Assembly: GCF_014652415.1 (NCBI RefSeq)
Contig: NZ_BMYT01000008.1
Location: 62,326 to 126,325 of the forward strand
Direction of reading: 5' to 3'
Length of the DNA stretch: 64,000 nucleotides
Origin: Affinundibacterium macrobrachii
GTDB taxonomy: Bacteria > Pseudomonadota > Gammaproteobacteria > Burkholderiales > Burkholderiaceae_D
The notes below the pieces were generated by a model. That model had not been told where the DNA came from and did not search any database. It was given only the letters and a program-made list of their open reading frames with translations. Positions 8,396 through 18,664 of the stretch are shown here, one piece after another (position 1 is the first letter of the stretch; each line of letters begins with the position of its first letter). Both the position numbers and the translations under genes were made by a program.

Positions 8396-8578
8396 AATTT
8401 CTTTCAGTCGGGAGAAACAAGAGGCGTAAGTATAACCGACAGAGGCACTTATTTTGGGCTCACGATGTTTGATGTAGCTCGACAAAGTCGCTTTTTGTCG
8501 ATAAATAATGCGAAGTTAATGATTTTTGTAAAACAAGAAATGTGCTTAGATAGTCGTATGAGGCTTGCTACATGAATG

Positions 8579-8613
8579 AAACTGGTGAGCGTGTGGCGTA
8601 CGCTCACCAGTTT
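8579..8613. terminator. Terminator between yjdM and metalloprotease genes
   Basis: A perfect 13-bp stem (8579-8591 with 8601-8613), 9-base loop, followed by a T run on the + strand. It lies downstream of the - strand metalloprotease gene. Confidence 0.65.
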
Positions 8614-8634
8614 TTGTATCGCTTATTAAGTGAC

Positions 8635-8667
8635 CTGCTGGAGATGCTTGCGTAGCAGCTCCAGCAG
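8635..8667 (-). terminator. Second hairpin downstream of the metalloprotease gene
   Basis: CTGCTGGAG (8635-8643) pairs perfectly with CTCCAGCAG (8659-8667) 14 bases after the stop codon of the metalloprotease gene. No T tract follows, so it may stabilise the mRNA or act with the next hairpin. Confidence 0.45.
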
Positions 8668-8680
8668 TATCGTCAATGGT

Positions 8681-10546
8681 TTAATTGACGGTAGCTTTTA
8701 CCGTCAAGCTATTAAACGCTGAATACGCATACACACCAAGGTAGTAACGTCCCGCGCTAGGTGCGTTGACCGTGCAGGTTTCAACCGATGTGGAACCATC
8801 TGATTTACATTTGTATGAAGACGTAGTTGGTTTAACCGATAGTTGTGAATAAATATCGGCGTCACCATTTGCACCGTTCACATTAAAGACGATACTTGTT
8901 TTACCGGCAGGAACATCAATTGCGTAGTACTTCCACGTGCCAGTTGCAGCACTTTGATTGCTGAGTGCGACTCCGCTGGTGAGCATAATGTCGGCTGGTG
9001 GTGTGCTGCCAGTAAGTGTCCCTTTCATGCCGTAGTAGCCGAGCGAGGAATAATTGGAGAATCCATTGGATGGTGTGCCCTCAGCACCGCCCGCGATCAC
9101 TAAGCGATAATTACCTGCGCTTAAATTTAAGGCGATGAATTCGGCTGAGCGATTCACCGCTTTGTTACTACTGGCGACCAAAGTATTTGCAGAGTTATAG
9201 ATTTTTGCATCGACATCTAACATCCCGAAATATTCGATAGGATCGATTTTTAAATCTAGTCTTCCGTTGCCAGTGACCGTGAAGTTAAATGTATCGGTAT
9301 CGCCCGTTCTTTCGATTTGTCCGAAGTTAGCAACAGGATTGATGTTGCCAGCGCTATCAAGGCTGAGATTTTTGCCCGATGGATTATCGTCTGCAACATA
9401 CGGAATCGATTCGTTCACATTCATGATGCGTAAATCATCTTCAAAGTTAGAGGCTGTGTTGTACTCGCCTTTACTCCAAGTCCAACGACTAGCTGCCCAT
9501 TGCGAGCCCATCCAGTAATTGCCCATGATTGGTCCCCATTGATAAGCAGCGATGCCTTCGAAATATTCGCCGCCACTTCCTCCTCTGTCGTGATTCATCC
9601 CCATTTGATGACCAATCTCGTGTGCGGCGGTCATCCCTATGCCATAGCCGTAATCAAAACCGCTGGATGGATTGCGATATAGAGTACCAGCAGCAGTGGT
9701 GCCAAATGAGCTTAACGGAGCGTTAGATCGACCATCTTGATTTACAAAGTTCAAGACACCTGTACGCAAAATATTGGCAGATTTTGCCGCGTTATAAACT
9801 GCCGGATTGGTCGTGATATTGATGTTGTACATCGAGTATTGATCAGCAACAATTTGCCATACGCGATACATGTTCTCTTTCGTCACCCCATTTAATGGTG
9901 TAGTACCACTCATCACTGCAGAATGATTTAAATAAAATACCCATGGACTGCCAGGCTTGCTTTCTAGCTTGGTTACATCTTCGTTGTTGTACGGACCAAT
10001 ATGACGCGCTTGTCTTAGTGCCATTGGGCTGTATACCGGATGGATTGCACCAGCAAGTGTATTAAAGCTGGTTGCCTTTAACCAGTTCTCATCCAAGTCA
10101 GGAACAACTTTGCTAATAGCGACTTCAGTTACACTGACTATCCCTTTGGCATCTGTGCTGTACTCGTAAGCTTTTTTCTCATCATGTCGAACCAAATAGC
10201 CGCGTAGATTTTTTTCTGTCCCTTTCAAATAGAAGTGGGAGTTCGCGCTACCACGTGCTTTACCTGATACAGAGACCAAACCATCTTTCAGTTGGTAGTC
10301 TGTGATCTCGGTATCGAGATGTTTATTTTTTGCTGTACTCACCTCGCCAGAGCGCATAAAACTAGCATTAGGATTGGCGTGTTGCGCCCCTAAACTACGA
10401 ATCAATGCTTGTGCGGTTCCAATTTCTTGGCGCGCACCATCTGCTGCCGTCACGTTGAATGCACTTAATAACAATGCACAAAGTAGGCCAGTGTTGAAAG
10501 TGCGAGGCTTTGCGTTAAAGGATTTTTTGTAGGTATGGTTTTTCAT
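8681..10546 (-). CDS. Secreted M12-like zinc metalloprotease with PPC domains
   Basis: A 621-residue pre-pro-protein. A signal peptide with an extended N-region ends near residue 34, and the propeptide runs to about residue 180. The catalytic motif HEIGHQMGMNHDRG near residue 307 is the full HExxHxxGxxHD of reprolysin-like (M12) metzincins, and IMGNYWMG about 30 residues later is a plausible Met-turn. Two C-terminal beta-sandwich domains follow: about residues 395-510 and a terminal pre-peptidase C-terminal (PPC) domain at about 525-621 (GDADIYSQL, YYLGVYAYSAFN). PPC domains are usually removed during maturation and aid secretion. Likely an extracellular degradative enzyme. Two hairpins lie downstream. 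Confidence 0.9.
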   Translation of the reverse strand: MKNHTYKKSFNAKPRTFNTGLLCALLLSAFNVTAADGARQEIGTAQALIRSLGAQHANPNASFMRSGEVSTAKNKHLDTEITDYQLKDGLVSVSGKARGSANSHFYLKGTEKNLRGYLVRHDEKKAYEYSTDAKGIVSVTEVAISKVVPDLDENWLKATSFNTLAGAIHPVYSPMALRQARHIGPYNNEDVTKLESKPGSPWVFYLNHSAVMSGTTPLNGVTKENMYRVWQIVADQYSMYNINITTNPAVYNAAKSANILRTGVLNFVNQDGRSNAPLSSFGTTAAGTLYRNPSSGFDYGYGIGMTAAHEIGHQMGMNHDRGGSGGEYFEGIAAYQWGPIMGNYWMGSQWAASRWTWSKGEYNTASNFEDDLRIMNVNESIPYVADDNPSGKNLSLDSAGNINPVANFGQIERTGDTDTFNFTVTGNGRLDLKIDPIEYFGMLDVDAKIYNSANTLVASSNKAVNRSAEFIALNLSAGNYRLVIAGGAEGTPSNGFSNYSSLGYYGMKGTLTGSTPPADIMLTSGVALSNQSAATGTWKYYAIDVPAGKTSIVFNVNGANGDADIYSQLSVKPTTSSYKCKSDGSTSVETCTVNAPSAGRYYLGVYAYSAFNSLTVKATVN

Positions 10547-10978
10547 GTGGGTCTCCCAGATTGGATTACGACTAATTCGCGACTAATTTACTATCACGCC
10601 TTTTTCCTTGCATTTGCACCTAGCAAGAGCGCATTTATTGCTGCGAAATTACTTGGCCTGCTGTGTTTGTTGATGGCGCGAACGGGAAGTAGAACAGAAA
10701 AAAATGAAATTCAATATACCTTATATATATTGAAAACAAGAGAATTTGTATATACAAATAACATGATTTTTAGATAAATTTTCTTTGCTACTCTGCGCTA
10801 GATATAATCGATGCCAATTCCATCTATTCACCAATGAATAATCATTTTTATTCTATTTTTGTTGTAAGTGTATTGATTTAAATTTATTTATTTTAATTAC
10901 AATTGCATTGTGGTTTTTTGCTTAGTCACTAGTAATGGCTAAGATAATGGCTAAGATTTTTTTCTTATAGAGTGAACT
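10547..10978. other. AT-rich intergenic region, divergent promoters
   Basis: No gene is supported in these 432 bases. From about 10700 the sequence is strongly AT-rich with ATATATATTG and TTGTATATACAAATA runs that look like promoter DNA for the - strand metalloprotease and the + strand Cys/His-rich gene. No operator can be assigned. Confidence 0.4.
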
Positions 10979-11278
10979 ATGACGAACGAGATAATTCACT
11001 GTGATCAGCATGGCGATAGAACTGCCGTAATGAGTTGCGCACATATAGGTCATCAACCTTGTCATCGTATTTATATCAATCCCGCTGACGAAGAATATCC
11101 GGAGCAGGCTTGGTGCAATATTTGTGAACAGGCGCGAATTAAAGATCAGGGATGGTTTGATTACGCGGATGCAGTAGCAGATTGGCGTTGGATTTGTCAT
11201 TCTTGCTTGTTGGATGCTAGTGCGCTGGCGGTCGAGTGTGTGCGTGTGAAGAATCCTGGCGTACCTGATGAGCGATGA
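10979..11278 (+). CDS. Small Cys/His-rich protein, putative metal-binding
   Basis: I do not recognise the family. The 99 residues contain several metal-ligand-like pairs: CDQHGDR near the start, SCAHIGHQPCH at about 20-30, WCNICEQ at about 45-51 and ICHSCLLD at about 71-78. CNIC and CHSC look like two halves of a zinc knuckle. There is no signal peptide or membrane segment. A weak ribosome binding site (AGAG) precedes the ATG. Confidence 0.62.
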   Translation: MTNEIIHCDQHGDRTAVMSCAHIGHQPCHRIYINPADEEYPEQAWCNICEQARIKDQGWFDYADAVADWRWICHSCLLDASALAVECVRVKNPGVPDER

Positions 11279-11429
11279 GCTTATGTGTTTATGCCGATCG
11301 CGCTAAATTGATTACGATGAATGCGCTTACTAGGGTACAGCTGGTGAAAGTATAATTCTGTACTTTGCCGGGCTTAAGCATCATTTAGCATTTATCTACG
11401 CTTTTCGTTAGCAATTACTTGGCTGTGAC

Positions 11430-14420
11430 ATGAATATCGCACGCGACTTTAACTCTATCCTCCAGCAACACCAAGCAGGCCAATTGCAAGAAGCGCTTAG
11501 CGCTTACTTGGCCTTACTTGAGTCGTCTCCCAATCATGTGGATGCTTTAGTTTCTCTCGCTACGCTCTACTTACAACTTGGAAAATTAGATGAAAGCGCG
11601 CAGTATTTTGAGAAAGCGCTCGCACTGCAACCAAGCAAGCTACTCGCCTTACATAACTACGGTTTGTGTTTGAAACAGCAGAAACTATTTGATCGTGCCT
11701 TGACACAATTTGACTTAGCGATCTCGGTGAATCCGCAATATGAGCTCGCTTATAAAAACAAATTCGCTTTGCTTGCTAGCATGGGGCGACATGAAGAGCG
11801 CATCGTGGGATTGCGGCAGGCATTGGTTCATCTGCCAGGCTCGTTGGAATTGACTATATTATTGGTGGCTAGCCTTCGTGCTTTGAAACAACATGACGAG
11901 GCTTTAACTTATGTCGAAAACTTGTTACGCATCAAACCAGATTCAGAGATCGCGTACAACTTGCGAGGGAATATTCTCTTGGATTTAGATTGTGCTCAAG
12001 AGGCAGTTTCTTCATACCAGCAAGCGATTCAATTGCAGCATAACTATGCGAAAGCATACGGTAATCTCGGGATCGCATACCTATCTCTTGCAAAATATAA
12101 TGATGCACTTACTAGTTTTGATCGCGCATTAGAGCTGGACCTCAATTTGGTGGGTATGCCGAATAATCGTGCGAATGCACTGCAGAATTTGCACCGTTTC
12201 GACGAAGCTATTGCTGCCTATGACGAGATTTTGATACAGGCTCCACATGATTTTGTGGCCGCCGCGAATAAGGGGATGCTGTGTTTGCTGTTGGGAAGAT
12301 TCGCAGAGGGCTGGCCTCTGTATGAAGCACGTTGGCATAACACTGCAATGTCGATTCATAAGGAATTATCAGCCTACCCTATCTGGGATGGCACGGAATC
12401 GCTAAATGGGAAAACCATCATCCTGCATCCTGAGCAAGGCTATGGCGATACCATACAATTTAGTCGTTACGCGCGTGTGCTCGCGAAGTCCGCTGAGAAA
12501 GTCTATTTAGTCGTTAATCAGCCGCTTTTTCGCCTGATGCAAACTAGTGTTTCGCATTGGCCGGAATGCGAACGGATCGAGGTGATTAGTGACGGCGATC
12601 AGGTACCTGCATTTCATTATCAATTGCCCTTGTTGTCCGCACCATGTGTGTTGAAAACTGATTTAAACAACATTCCTAATTTTGGCACTTATTTGTATTG
12701 TGATGATGAAAGCCGCGCCAAATGGTCGCAAATTCTGGGGCCAAGACTTCGACCTCGCATCGGTATCGTTTGGTCGGGATCAGACAAGCATAGCAATGAT
12801 AAAAATCGTAGTCTGAGCCTTGCGGAATTGGCTTCGGTTCTTAGCGCCGAGTTAGCTTGTGATGTCGAATTTCACTCTCTACAAAAAGAAATTAAGTCGG
12901 CTGATCTGTCAACAATGGCAATGCTATCGATGAGCGATCATGCAGAAAATTTACAGAACTTCAGTGATACTTCCGCGCTAATTATGCACATGGATTTAGT
13001 GGTGAGCGTGGATACGTCGGTCGCACATTTGGCTGCGGGGCTAGGAATGCCGACTTGGATTCTTTTACCGCATGTTCCCGATTTTAGATGGTTGCTAGAA
13101 CGTTCCGACAGCCCTTGGTATGACAGCGTACGATTGTTCCGGCAAACACAGGCTCGAGATTGGTCTCCAGTGTTACAAAAAGTTGTGCGTGCCTGTAACG
13201 CGCAATTTCAGATGCATGCGATTGTCGGCAAAGAGAATTTGCTTAGTCGCATCAATTATGCCAATGAATTGATCTCATCTGGACGATGGCAGGAGGCAGA
13301 AGCGATCTTTCGGCAAGAGTTTGATGCACAGAGAGTGAGTGCGAAGCTCTACAATAACTGGGGCGTGGTATTGCAAAAATTGCGCAGATTTGACGAAGCG
13401 CTTGCTGCTTTTGATGCATCGATGCAGATGGATTCCGATTATGTCAGCCCACGTCTAAATAAGTCCGTCTGTTTGCTTAGCTTAGGTCGTTTTGATGAAG
13501 GATGGCGTTTGTACGAATGGCGCTGGAAAAATGCGCAATGGGACAGCTCTCGAAGAAACTTGGGGCAGCCATTATGGTTGGGGCAAGAATCCTTAGCTGG
13601 TAAAAAAATCTTAGTTTATGCAGAACAAGGATTAGGCGACAGTATTCAGTTTTGTCGATTGCTACGCAATTTGCTTGATTTAAGAGCAGTAGTGTTGCTT
13701 GAGGTGCCCAAAGCCTTGCTCGCATTGTTCCGATGCCTACCTGTTGCCGTTTATGAGAGTGGAACAGCGCCACAAAATTACGATTATCAATGTCCATTAT
13801 TAAGCCTGCCACTGGCCTTAAAACTTGGCATGGATAATATTCCACATGAAGTTCCTTATTTGCGAATTGAGCAGGAATTGCAAACTAGATGGCTTGAAAA
13901 AGTTTGCGCATATCAAACACCACTTCAGGCAAGGAAAAAAATTGGTGTTGTGTGGGCAGGGTCGTCACGACACAATAATGATGCGCAACGTAGTTTGCCG
14001 TTTTCGATGTTGGCCAAAGTCTTGCAGCATGATGCAGATTTTTTCATTTTGCAAAAGGATATCAAGCCCGCTGATCGCGTGGGGTTACGCTTGATGCAAA
14101 GCTTTGGTAAGCGCATCTTTATCATGGAAAATGAACTGCATGATTTAATCGATACCGCAGCGCTGATCAATTGTCTCGATTTGATTGTGTCTGTGGACAC
14201 ATCTGTTGCGCATTTAGCTGGAGCACTAGCCAAACCTTTATGTGTATTGCTTCCGTACGAGGCGGATTTTCGCTGGTTGCAAGATCGGTCAGACAGCCCA
14301 TGGTATCCCACTGCGAGCTTGTATCGACAGCAAGATGTAGGTGATTGGAGTGCTCCATTAAATTTGGTGAACGCACGTATTCATCGCTTGATTTCTGCCG
14401 ATGTTTCGCAAGAAAACTGA
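11430..14420 (+). CDS. TPR protein with two glycosyltransferase-9-like domains (internal duplication)
   Basis: The 996-residue protein is a tandem duplication of a TPR plus GT9-like unit. Residues about 5-290 form roughly eight TPRs (e.g. YFEKALALQPSKLLALHNYG). Residues about 292-588 form a GT9/ADP-heptosyltransferase-like domain beginning EGWPLYEARW and ending with VSVDTSVAHLAAGLGMP and SDSPWY. A shorter two-TPR segment (about 605-685) is followed by a second GT9-like domain from about 689 (EGWRLYEWRW ... VSVDTSVAHLAGALAKP). Proteins of this kind are common in betaproteobacteria and are thought to glycosylate proteins or surface polymers; donor and acceptor cannot be told. It has no neighbours in an operon. 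Confidence 0.88.
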   Translation: MNIARDFNSILQQHQAGQLQEALSAYLALLESSPNHVDALVSLATLYLQLGKLDESAQYFEKALALQPSKLLALHNYGLCLKQQKLFDRALTQFDLAISVNPQYELAYKNKFALLASMGRHEERIVGLRQALVHLPGSLELTILLVASLRALKQHDEALTYVENLLRIKPDSEIAYNLRGNILLDLDCAQEAVSSYQQAIQLQHNYAKAYGNLGIAYLSLAKYNDALTSFDRALELDLNLVGMPNNRANALQNLHRFDEAIAAYDEILIQAPHDFVAAANKGMLCLLLGRFAEGWPLYEARWHNTAMSIHKELSAYPIWDGTESLNGKTIILHPEQGYGDTIQFSRYARVLAKSAEKVYLVVNQPLFRLMQTSVSHWPECERIEVISDGDQVPAFHYQLPLLSAPCVLKTDLNNIPNFGTYLYCDDESRAKWSQILGPRLRPRIGIVWSGSDKHSNDKNRSLSLAELASVLSAELACDVEFHSLQKEIKSADLSTMAMLSMSDHAENLQNFSDTSALIMHMDLVVSVDTSVAHLAAGLGMPTWILLPHVPDFRWLLERSDSPWYDSVRLFRQTQARDWSPVLQKVVRACNAQFQMHAIVGKENLLSRINYANELISSGRWQEAEAIFRQEFDAQRVSAKLYNNWGVVLQKLRRFDEALAAFDASMQMDSDYVSPRLNKSVCLLSLGRFDEGWRLYEWRWKNAQWDSSRRNLGQPLWLGQESLAGKKILVYAEQGLGDSIQFCRLLRNLLDLRAVVLLEVPKALLALFRCLPVAVYESGTAPQNYDYQCPLLSLPLALKLGMDNIPHEVPYLRIEQELQTRWLEKVCAYQTPLQARKKIGVVWAGSSRHNNDAQRSLPFSMLAKVLQHDADFFILQKDIKPADRVGLRLMQSFGKRIFIMENELHDLIDTAALINCLDLIVSVDTSVAHLAGALAKPLCVLLPYEADFRWLQDRSDSPWYPTASLYRQQDVGDWSAPLNLVNARIHRLISADVSQEN

Positions 14421-14761
14421 AGTATTGAGCGTTCGGTTAGCTTACTTCGATTTTTCGGCGCCATATAATTTGATTAATGCGTCGTTAATTTTTTTGATAT
14501 ATGCAGCGAGCTCATCTTTACTGCAAACAATGAACGAATCTAATCCCGCAGAGATACTTGATGATGTGGCTTATTTCGCCTAGTAACGAAGATAGTTTGG
14601 TAGATGAGATTGTTGTTTAGTTAGCATAAATTGATACTGTATTACTGGTAACAACTTTATCGACGGTGACATCAATCATGATGGATACGAAAAAGCGTGC
14701 ATACAACGCACGCTTTTTGAGGTTTGATGCCAGCGCTGCAGAACTAAATTGTTCTTCCAGC
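14421..14761. other. Intergenic region between convergent genes
   Basis: No gene supported. The only structure is the terminator at 14690-14718. Confidence 0.5.
14690..14718. terminator. Bidirectional terminator
   Basis: Perfect 11-bp stem AAAAAGCGTGC (14690-14700) with GCACGCTTTTT (14708-14718), 7-base loop. The A and T ends make it usable by the TPR gene on + and by the DUF2846 gene on -. Confidence 0.85.
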
Positions 14762-15547
14762 TTAAGGCGTGAATAGACTGCATTGACGCAATTCACAGCG
14801 CGCTTTGATTTCGCGACCATCTTTGCAATTTACGCGATAGACTTCAACTGGTCCTTTTTTGTAAAGTAAACCTGCACCCAAATCCGTTTCGCAACTATTT
14901 TGTTTGGCGATACGTTCTACTGTCGCAGATGAGACGCCAATTTCAAAAGGAACTTTTTGAATATTTAAGTTTGCCTCATCGACAGAAGAGTTGGATTGCG
15001 GTGCGGATGACGTTGAGCTTGCCTGTTTGGCGTCAGCGATTGCGGCGCTAGTATTGCGGTTAGTGGCGGTTGTAGCCGATGCATTTTTTGGGGCATCCGA
15101 GCTAATTTCTAATAGCTTTGATTCTCGCACGCCAGCTTGACCTTGTTCTTGATTGACTAATTGTAATTTCGAACGCGCTGATAAGATGCCCATTTTCACT
15201 TCTTGCCAGACAAAGTAATTTTTGCCTGCTTCTGTAATTAGATCGAGGCTAGTATCATTTTCCGCTCTTGAAACGATAGTGTGTTTTCCAGGAGGGACGT
15301 CAACTGCAAAATAAGTTTTTGATCCGGTTTTACCGATCTCTTTGCCATTGAGTTCAACTGTCATGCGAATGGCTTGTCCCATAAATTCGTTACGATAGAT
15401 GTAAAGTTTGGCTTGATTAGGGTTAGTTGTGAATGTCTTTGCCTTTGCGTCTTCGCTCACACTAGCGGTTTTGACTGAGGCACATCCAGTCAGCAAAGTC
15501 GCACCCAAAATCGAGATGATGGCAAATAGTTTATGTAAACGCACCAT
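14762..15547 (-). CDS. DUF2846 family lipoprotein
   Basis: A lipoprotein signal ends in the lipobox LTGC, with lipidation at about residue 22. Residues about 45-150 form a beta-rich domain (AKLYIYRNEFMGQAIRMTV, VDVPPGKHTIVSRAEND) typical of DUF2846, a PEGA-like surface-structure domain. A Ser/Ala/Thr-rich linker (about 155-195) leads to a C-terminal segment with four cysteines (NSCETDLG, NCKDG, RCELRQC) that could form disulfides. Outer membrane or periplasmic location is inferred. AGGA precedes the start. Confidence 0.82.
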   Translation of the reverse strand: MVRLHKLFAIISILGATLLTGCASVKTASVSEDAKAKTFTTNPNQAKLYIYRNEFMGQAIRMTVELNGKEIGKTGSKTYFAVDVPPGKHTIVSRAENDTSLDLITEAGKNYFVWQEVKMGILSARSKLQLVNQEQGQAGVRESKLLEISSDAPKNASATTATNRNTSAAIADAKQASSTSSAPQSNSSVDEANLNIQKVPFEIGVSSATVERIAKQNSCETDLGAGLLYKKGPVEVYRVNCKDGREIKARCELRQCSLFTP

Positions 15548-15729
15548 GGTTTTCCTGTCTTAATAATAGCAAATAGGATATTCGTAAAATTCTGCAGCTA
15601 TTTAAGCAAATTCTTGCTCCGAAGAGAAGAAATAATTGCTGTAAATGTTATGTAATCGGTGCAAGTAGTGGTTTTATGTGAAGCATGTTGAACGATATTG
15701 CAATGAATGTGCTTTCTAATCATCCAAAT

Positions 15730-15756
15730 AAAAAAGGCGCGCAAAATGTGCGCGCC
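15730..15756 (-). terminator. Terminator of the hmgA-fahA transcript
   Basis: GGCGCGC (15736-15742) pairs with GCGCGCC (15750-15756) around a 7-base loop; on the - strand it is followed by a run of six to seven Ts. A second small hairpin (AAGATTT/AAATCTT, 15764-15780) lies between it and the fahA stop. Confidence 0.85.
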
Positions 15757-15783
15757 ATGTTTTAAGATTTGCTAAATCTTCTT

Positions 15784-17112
15784 TTAGCTCAAATTACGTG
15801 CTGGTAGTAATCGTCCTTCCACTTCGCCAAATCCAATTCGAGGCGTTCCCTCTTTTTGTGCCCAGCCACGCAAGATAATGCTGTCACCATCTTCTATGAA
15901 GATTCTTTGTTCTCCGTTGCTAAAGACGATAGGCTTTTTACCGCCCTCGGTTAATTCTAATAAGGACCCCGCTTCTTCAGGTGCGGGACCTGATTGGGTA
16001 CCAGAGCCAAGGAAATCACCTGGGCGCAGATTACAGCCATTGACTGTATGGTGCGTCACCATTTGTGACACTGTCCAGTAGGAATGGCTAAAGTTAGATA
16101 GAGATAAGCGTTGCGCAGACATACCATCACGACGCATTTTCTCGGTTTGTAGCAAGACTTCGAGTTGAATATCGAACGCACCAGCATTACGCAAATCAGC
16201 GCTATCTAAATACGGCATAGGCTGTGGGTCTGCTGCATCACGAGTCCAGGCTTTGCGATAAGGTGCCAAGGCTTCAAGCGTGACAACCCAAGGTGAAATC
16301 GTCGAAGCAAAGTTCTTTGCTAAGAAAGGACCTAAAGGTTGATATTCCCATGCCTGCACATCGCGCGCGGACCAGTCATTTAATAAACACATGCCAAATA
16401 CATGTTGCTCTGCATGCTCGATATCTATCGCTTCACCGAGTGCATTACCTTGACCGATAAAGATACCGACTTCACATTCGTAATCCAAGCGTTTTGCTGG
16501 GCCAAATGATGGCGTCGCCGCATTTGGTGGCATGGTTTGCCCAATTGGACGACGGAATTGTTGTCCTGAGATACCGATTGATGATGAACGGCCGTGGTAA
16601 CCGATCGGAACCCATTTGTAGTTAGGTAGTAAAGGATTATCTGGACGGAATAATTTGCCTACGGAAGTGGCGTGATGTACGGATGTATAAAAATCGGTGT
16701 AGTCACCGATTTGGGCAGGCAGTGCATATTCCGCATCTGCTTGTGCCACCAGCGTACCCACCAATTGCTTTTGTGCGGCCGCGTTTTCACGCAAAGCTTT
16801 TGATAATGCTAAACGGACTTGCGAAGAAGTTTGGCTTCCCAAATCCATCAAGGCATTTAGATTGCTTGCGGTCAATGCATGCGCTAGAGCGGCGTTGCTA
16901 ATGTCAGCAAAGACGCCAGCGTGCAAGGCAATACTGAGATCTAAAATTTGATCTCCGATTGCGACACCGAGACGAAATTGTTCATTGCTTGCAGCGCGGC
17001 GAAATACGCCAAATGGCAAGTTTTGAATCGGAAAGTCGGTGTTGCCATCGTTGGCGGAAGTGACCCAGCTACGTAGTGCTGGATTATGTGTTTCATTTAG
17101 TTGTACGCTCAT
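15784..17112 (-). CDS. fahA: Fumarylacetoacetase
   Basis: Last step of homogentisate catabolism: fumarylacetoacetate + H2O to fumarate + acetoacetate, in the cytoplasm. The 442-residue length and the two-domain layout (N-terminal SH3-like part about 30-140, FAH catalytic barrel about 145-435) are typical. Visible family segments are DFYTSVHHATSVGKLFRP (metal/catalytic His region), GYHGRSSSI, DYECEVGIFIG (metal-binding acidic residues), LLNDWSARDVQAWEY and GDFLGSGTQSGP. It lies 75 bases downstream of hmgA and shares its strand and terminator. Confidence 0.97.
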   Translation of the reverse strand: MSVQLNETHNPALRSWVTSANDGNTDFPIQNLPFGVFRRAASNEQFRLGVAIGDQILDLSIALHAGVFADISNAALAHALTASNLNALMDLGSQTSSQVRLALSKALRENAAAQKQLVGTLVAQADAEYALPAQIGDYTDFYTSVHHATSVGKLFRPDNPLLPNYKWVPIGYHGRSSSIGISGQQFRRPIGQTMPPNAATPSFGPAKRLDYECEVGIFIGQGNALGEAIDIEHAEQHVFGMCLLNDWSARDVQAWEYQPLGPFLAKNFASTISPWVVTLEALAPYRKAWTRDAADPQPMPYLDSADLRNAGAFDIQLEVLLQTEKMRRDGMSAQRLSLSNFSHSYWTVSQMVTHHTVNGCNLRPGDFLGSGTQSGPAPEEAGSLLELTEGGKKPIVFSNGEQRIFIEDGDSIILRGWAQKEGTPRIGFGEVEGRLLPARNLS

Positions 17113-17187
17113 TCTTGAACTACCTTCTATAGACTTGAATTCGAGGTTTAGTGATTGTACTTACACTCAAACTCGGATATTCGGATT

Positions 17188-18483
17188 TTAAGCTTGATTA
17201 GGATTGAAATTTTTCTTAATCCCTTGCCAGCATTTGAAATAATCTGGCTGCAATTGTGGAGAGTTCATCGCCGCGCGTGTTGGTTTGATGATGGTACAGG
17301 TTTCTATCATGAAGGCCATGGTGTTATCGACTTTCTGCGGTGTGCTGGTGTCGATATTGCTGGCTTTCTCAAAAGTTGGTGCATCTGGGCCGTGACCGCT
17401 CATGCAATTATGTAAGCTAGCGCCACCTGGACGGAAGCCGCCCGATTTTGCATCATATTGGCCATGAATTAAGCCCATAAATTCGCTCGCGATATTACGG
17501 TGGAACCAAGGTGGGCGGAAGGTGTTTTCGGCGGCTAACCAGCGCGGTGGGAAAATCACAAAATCAATCGTATCAACACCTGGCGTGTTGCTAGGTGATT
17601 GCAAAACCAAGAAGATCGATGGATCTGGATGATCGTAGCTGATCGAACCGATGGTGTTGAAGTGGCGCAAATCGTATTTGTAAGGCGCCATATTGCCGTG
17701 CCATGCGACCACATCAAGTGGTGAATGCCCAATCGCTGCTTGCCACAGATTGCCACTAAATTTGGCGACCAATTTGAAATCGCCTTCACGATCTTCATAC
17801 CACGCTGTCGGCGTTAAAAAATCACGTGGATTGGCTAAACCATTCGAACCAATCACACCTAAATCCGGAAGCTTTAACATGACACCAAAATTCTCGCATA
17901 CATAGCCGCGCGCTTCACCATCTGGGAGCCTTACTTGAAAACGCACACCGCGAGGAATTACTGCGATCTCTTGTGGCTCAATATCGATCAAGCCCATCTC
18001 GGTTTTGATATGTAAACGACCTTGCTGTGGAATGATTAATAGTTCTGCGTCGGCATCGTAAAAAAACTTATCTGTCATATCGCGATTCGCTGCATATAAA
18101 TGAATCGCGCACCCTGTCTGCGCATCCGCTGAACCATTGCCTGCCATCGTCAACCAGCCCTCGATAAAGTCGGTCGCTGTGCTTGGCATCGGTTGCGGAT
18201 CCCAACGCAATTGATTTGGCGTACTTGGCACCTGCGCAAAATCGTTGGTCATAGTGCCGTTATCAATTTGCACGAATGGTTGATGCATTGCGGCGGGACG
18301 AATACGATAAGTCCAAGAGCGACGATTTGAATGGCGTGGTGCAGTAAATGCGGTGCCAGAAATCTGTTCAGCATATAAACCATAGGCGCACTTTTGTGGT
18401 GAATTTTGATTTGCTGGCAAAGCGCCAGCTAAGGCTTCTGTCGCAAATTCATTGGCGAAACCACTCATGTATTTTGTTGTCAT
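17188..18483 (-). CDS. hmgA: Homogentisate 1,2-dioxygenase
   Basis: Ring-opening Fe(II) dioxygenase that turns homogentisate into maleylacetoacetate in tyrosine and phenylalanine breakdown. The N-terminus [18 protein letters not shown] is the family hallmark. The iron-site regions are seen as [20 protein letters not shown] (His and Glu ligands) and [19 protein letters not shown] (last His). Length of 431 residues is normal. It is first in an operon with fahA, divergent from a LysR-type gene. Maleylacetoacetate isomerase (maiA) is not in the window. Confidence 0.97.
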   Translation of the reverse strand: MTTKYMSGFANEFATEALAGALPANQNSPQKCAYGLYAEQISGTAFTAPRHSNRRSWTYRIRPAAMHQPFVQIDNGTMTNDFAQVPSTPNQLRWDPQPMPSTATDFIEGWLTMAGNGSADAQTGCAIHLYAANRDMTDKFFYDADAELLIIPQQGRLHIKTEMGLIDIEPQEIAVIPRGVRFQVRLPDGEARGYVCENFGVMLKLPDLGVIGSNGLANPRDFLTPTAWYEDREGDFKLVAKFSGNLWQAAIGHSPLDVVAWHGNMAPYKYDLRHFNTIGSISYDHPDPSIFLVLQSPSNTPGVDTIDFVIFPPRWLAAENTFRPPWFHRNIASEFMGLIHGQYDAKSGGFRPGGASLHNCMSGHGPDAPTFEKASNIDTSTPQKVDNTMAFMIETCTIIKPTRAAMNSPQLQPDYFKCWQGIKKNFNPNQA

Positions 18484-18664
18484 GATTTTATCCAGAAAGA
18501 GTAAAGCGATACGCCAACAGCTTGCAGCAATCTAAGATCCAAATCACTGCCGCCGCGTATAGTCGCAAAAACACGAGAATTCGCTAATGTAGTGCAATCT
18601 ACCTATTTTTGCGATATAAATACTAAAATGTAGGTCATTCATAAAATCAATAGTGGGGTAAGGT

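Noticed and set aside
14401-14583. 60-residue open frame at the end of the TPR gene
   Set aside because: Starts inside the TPR gene without a ribosome binding site; looks random.
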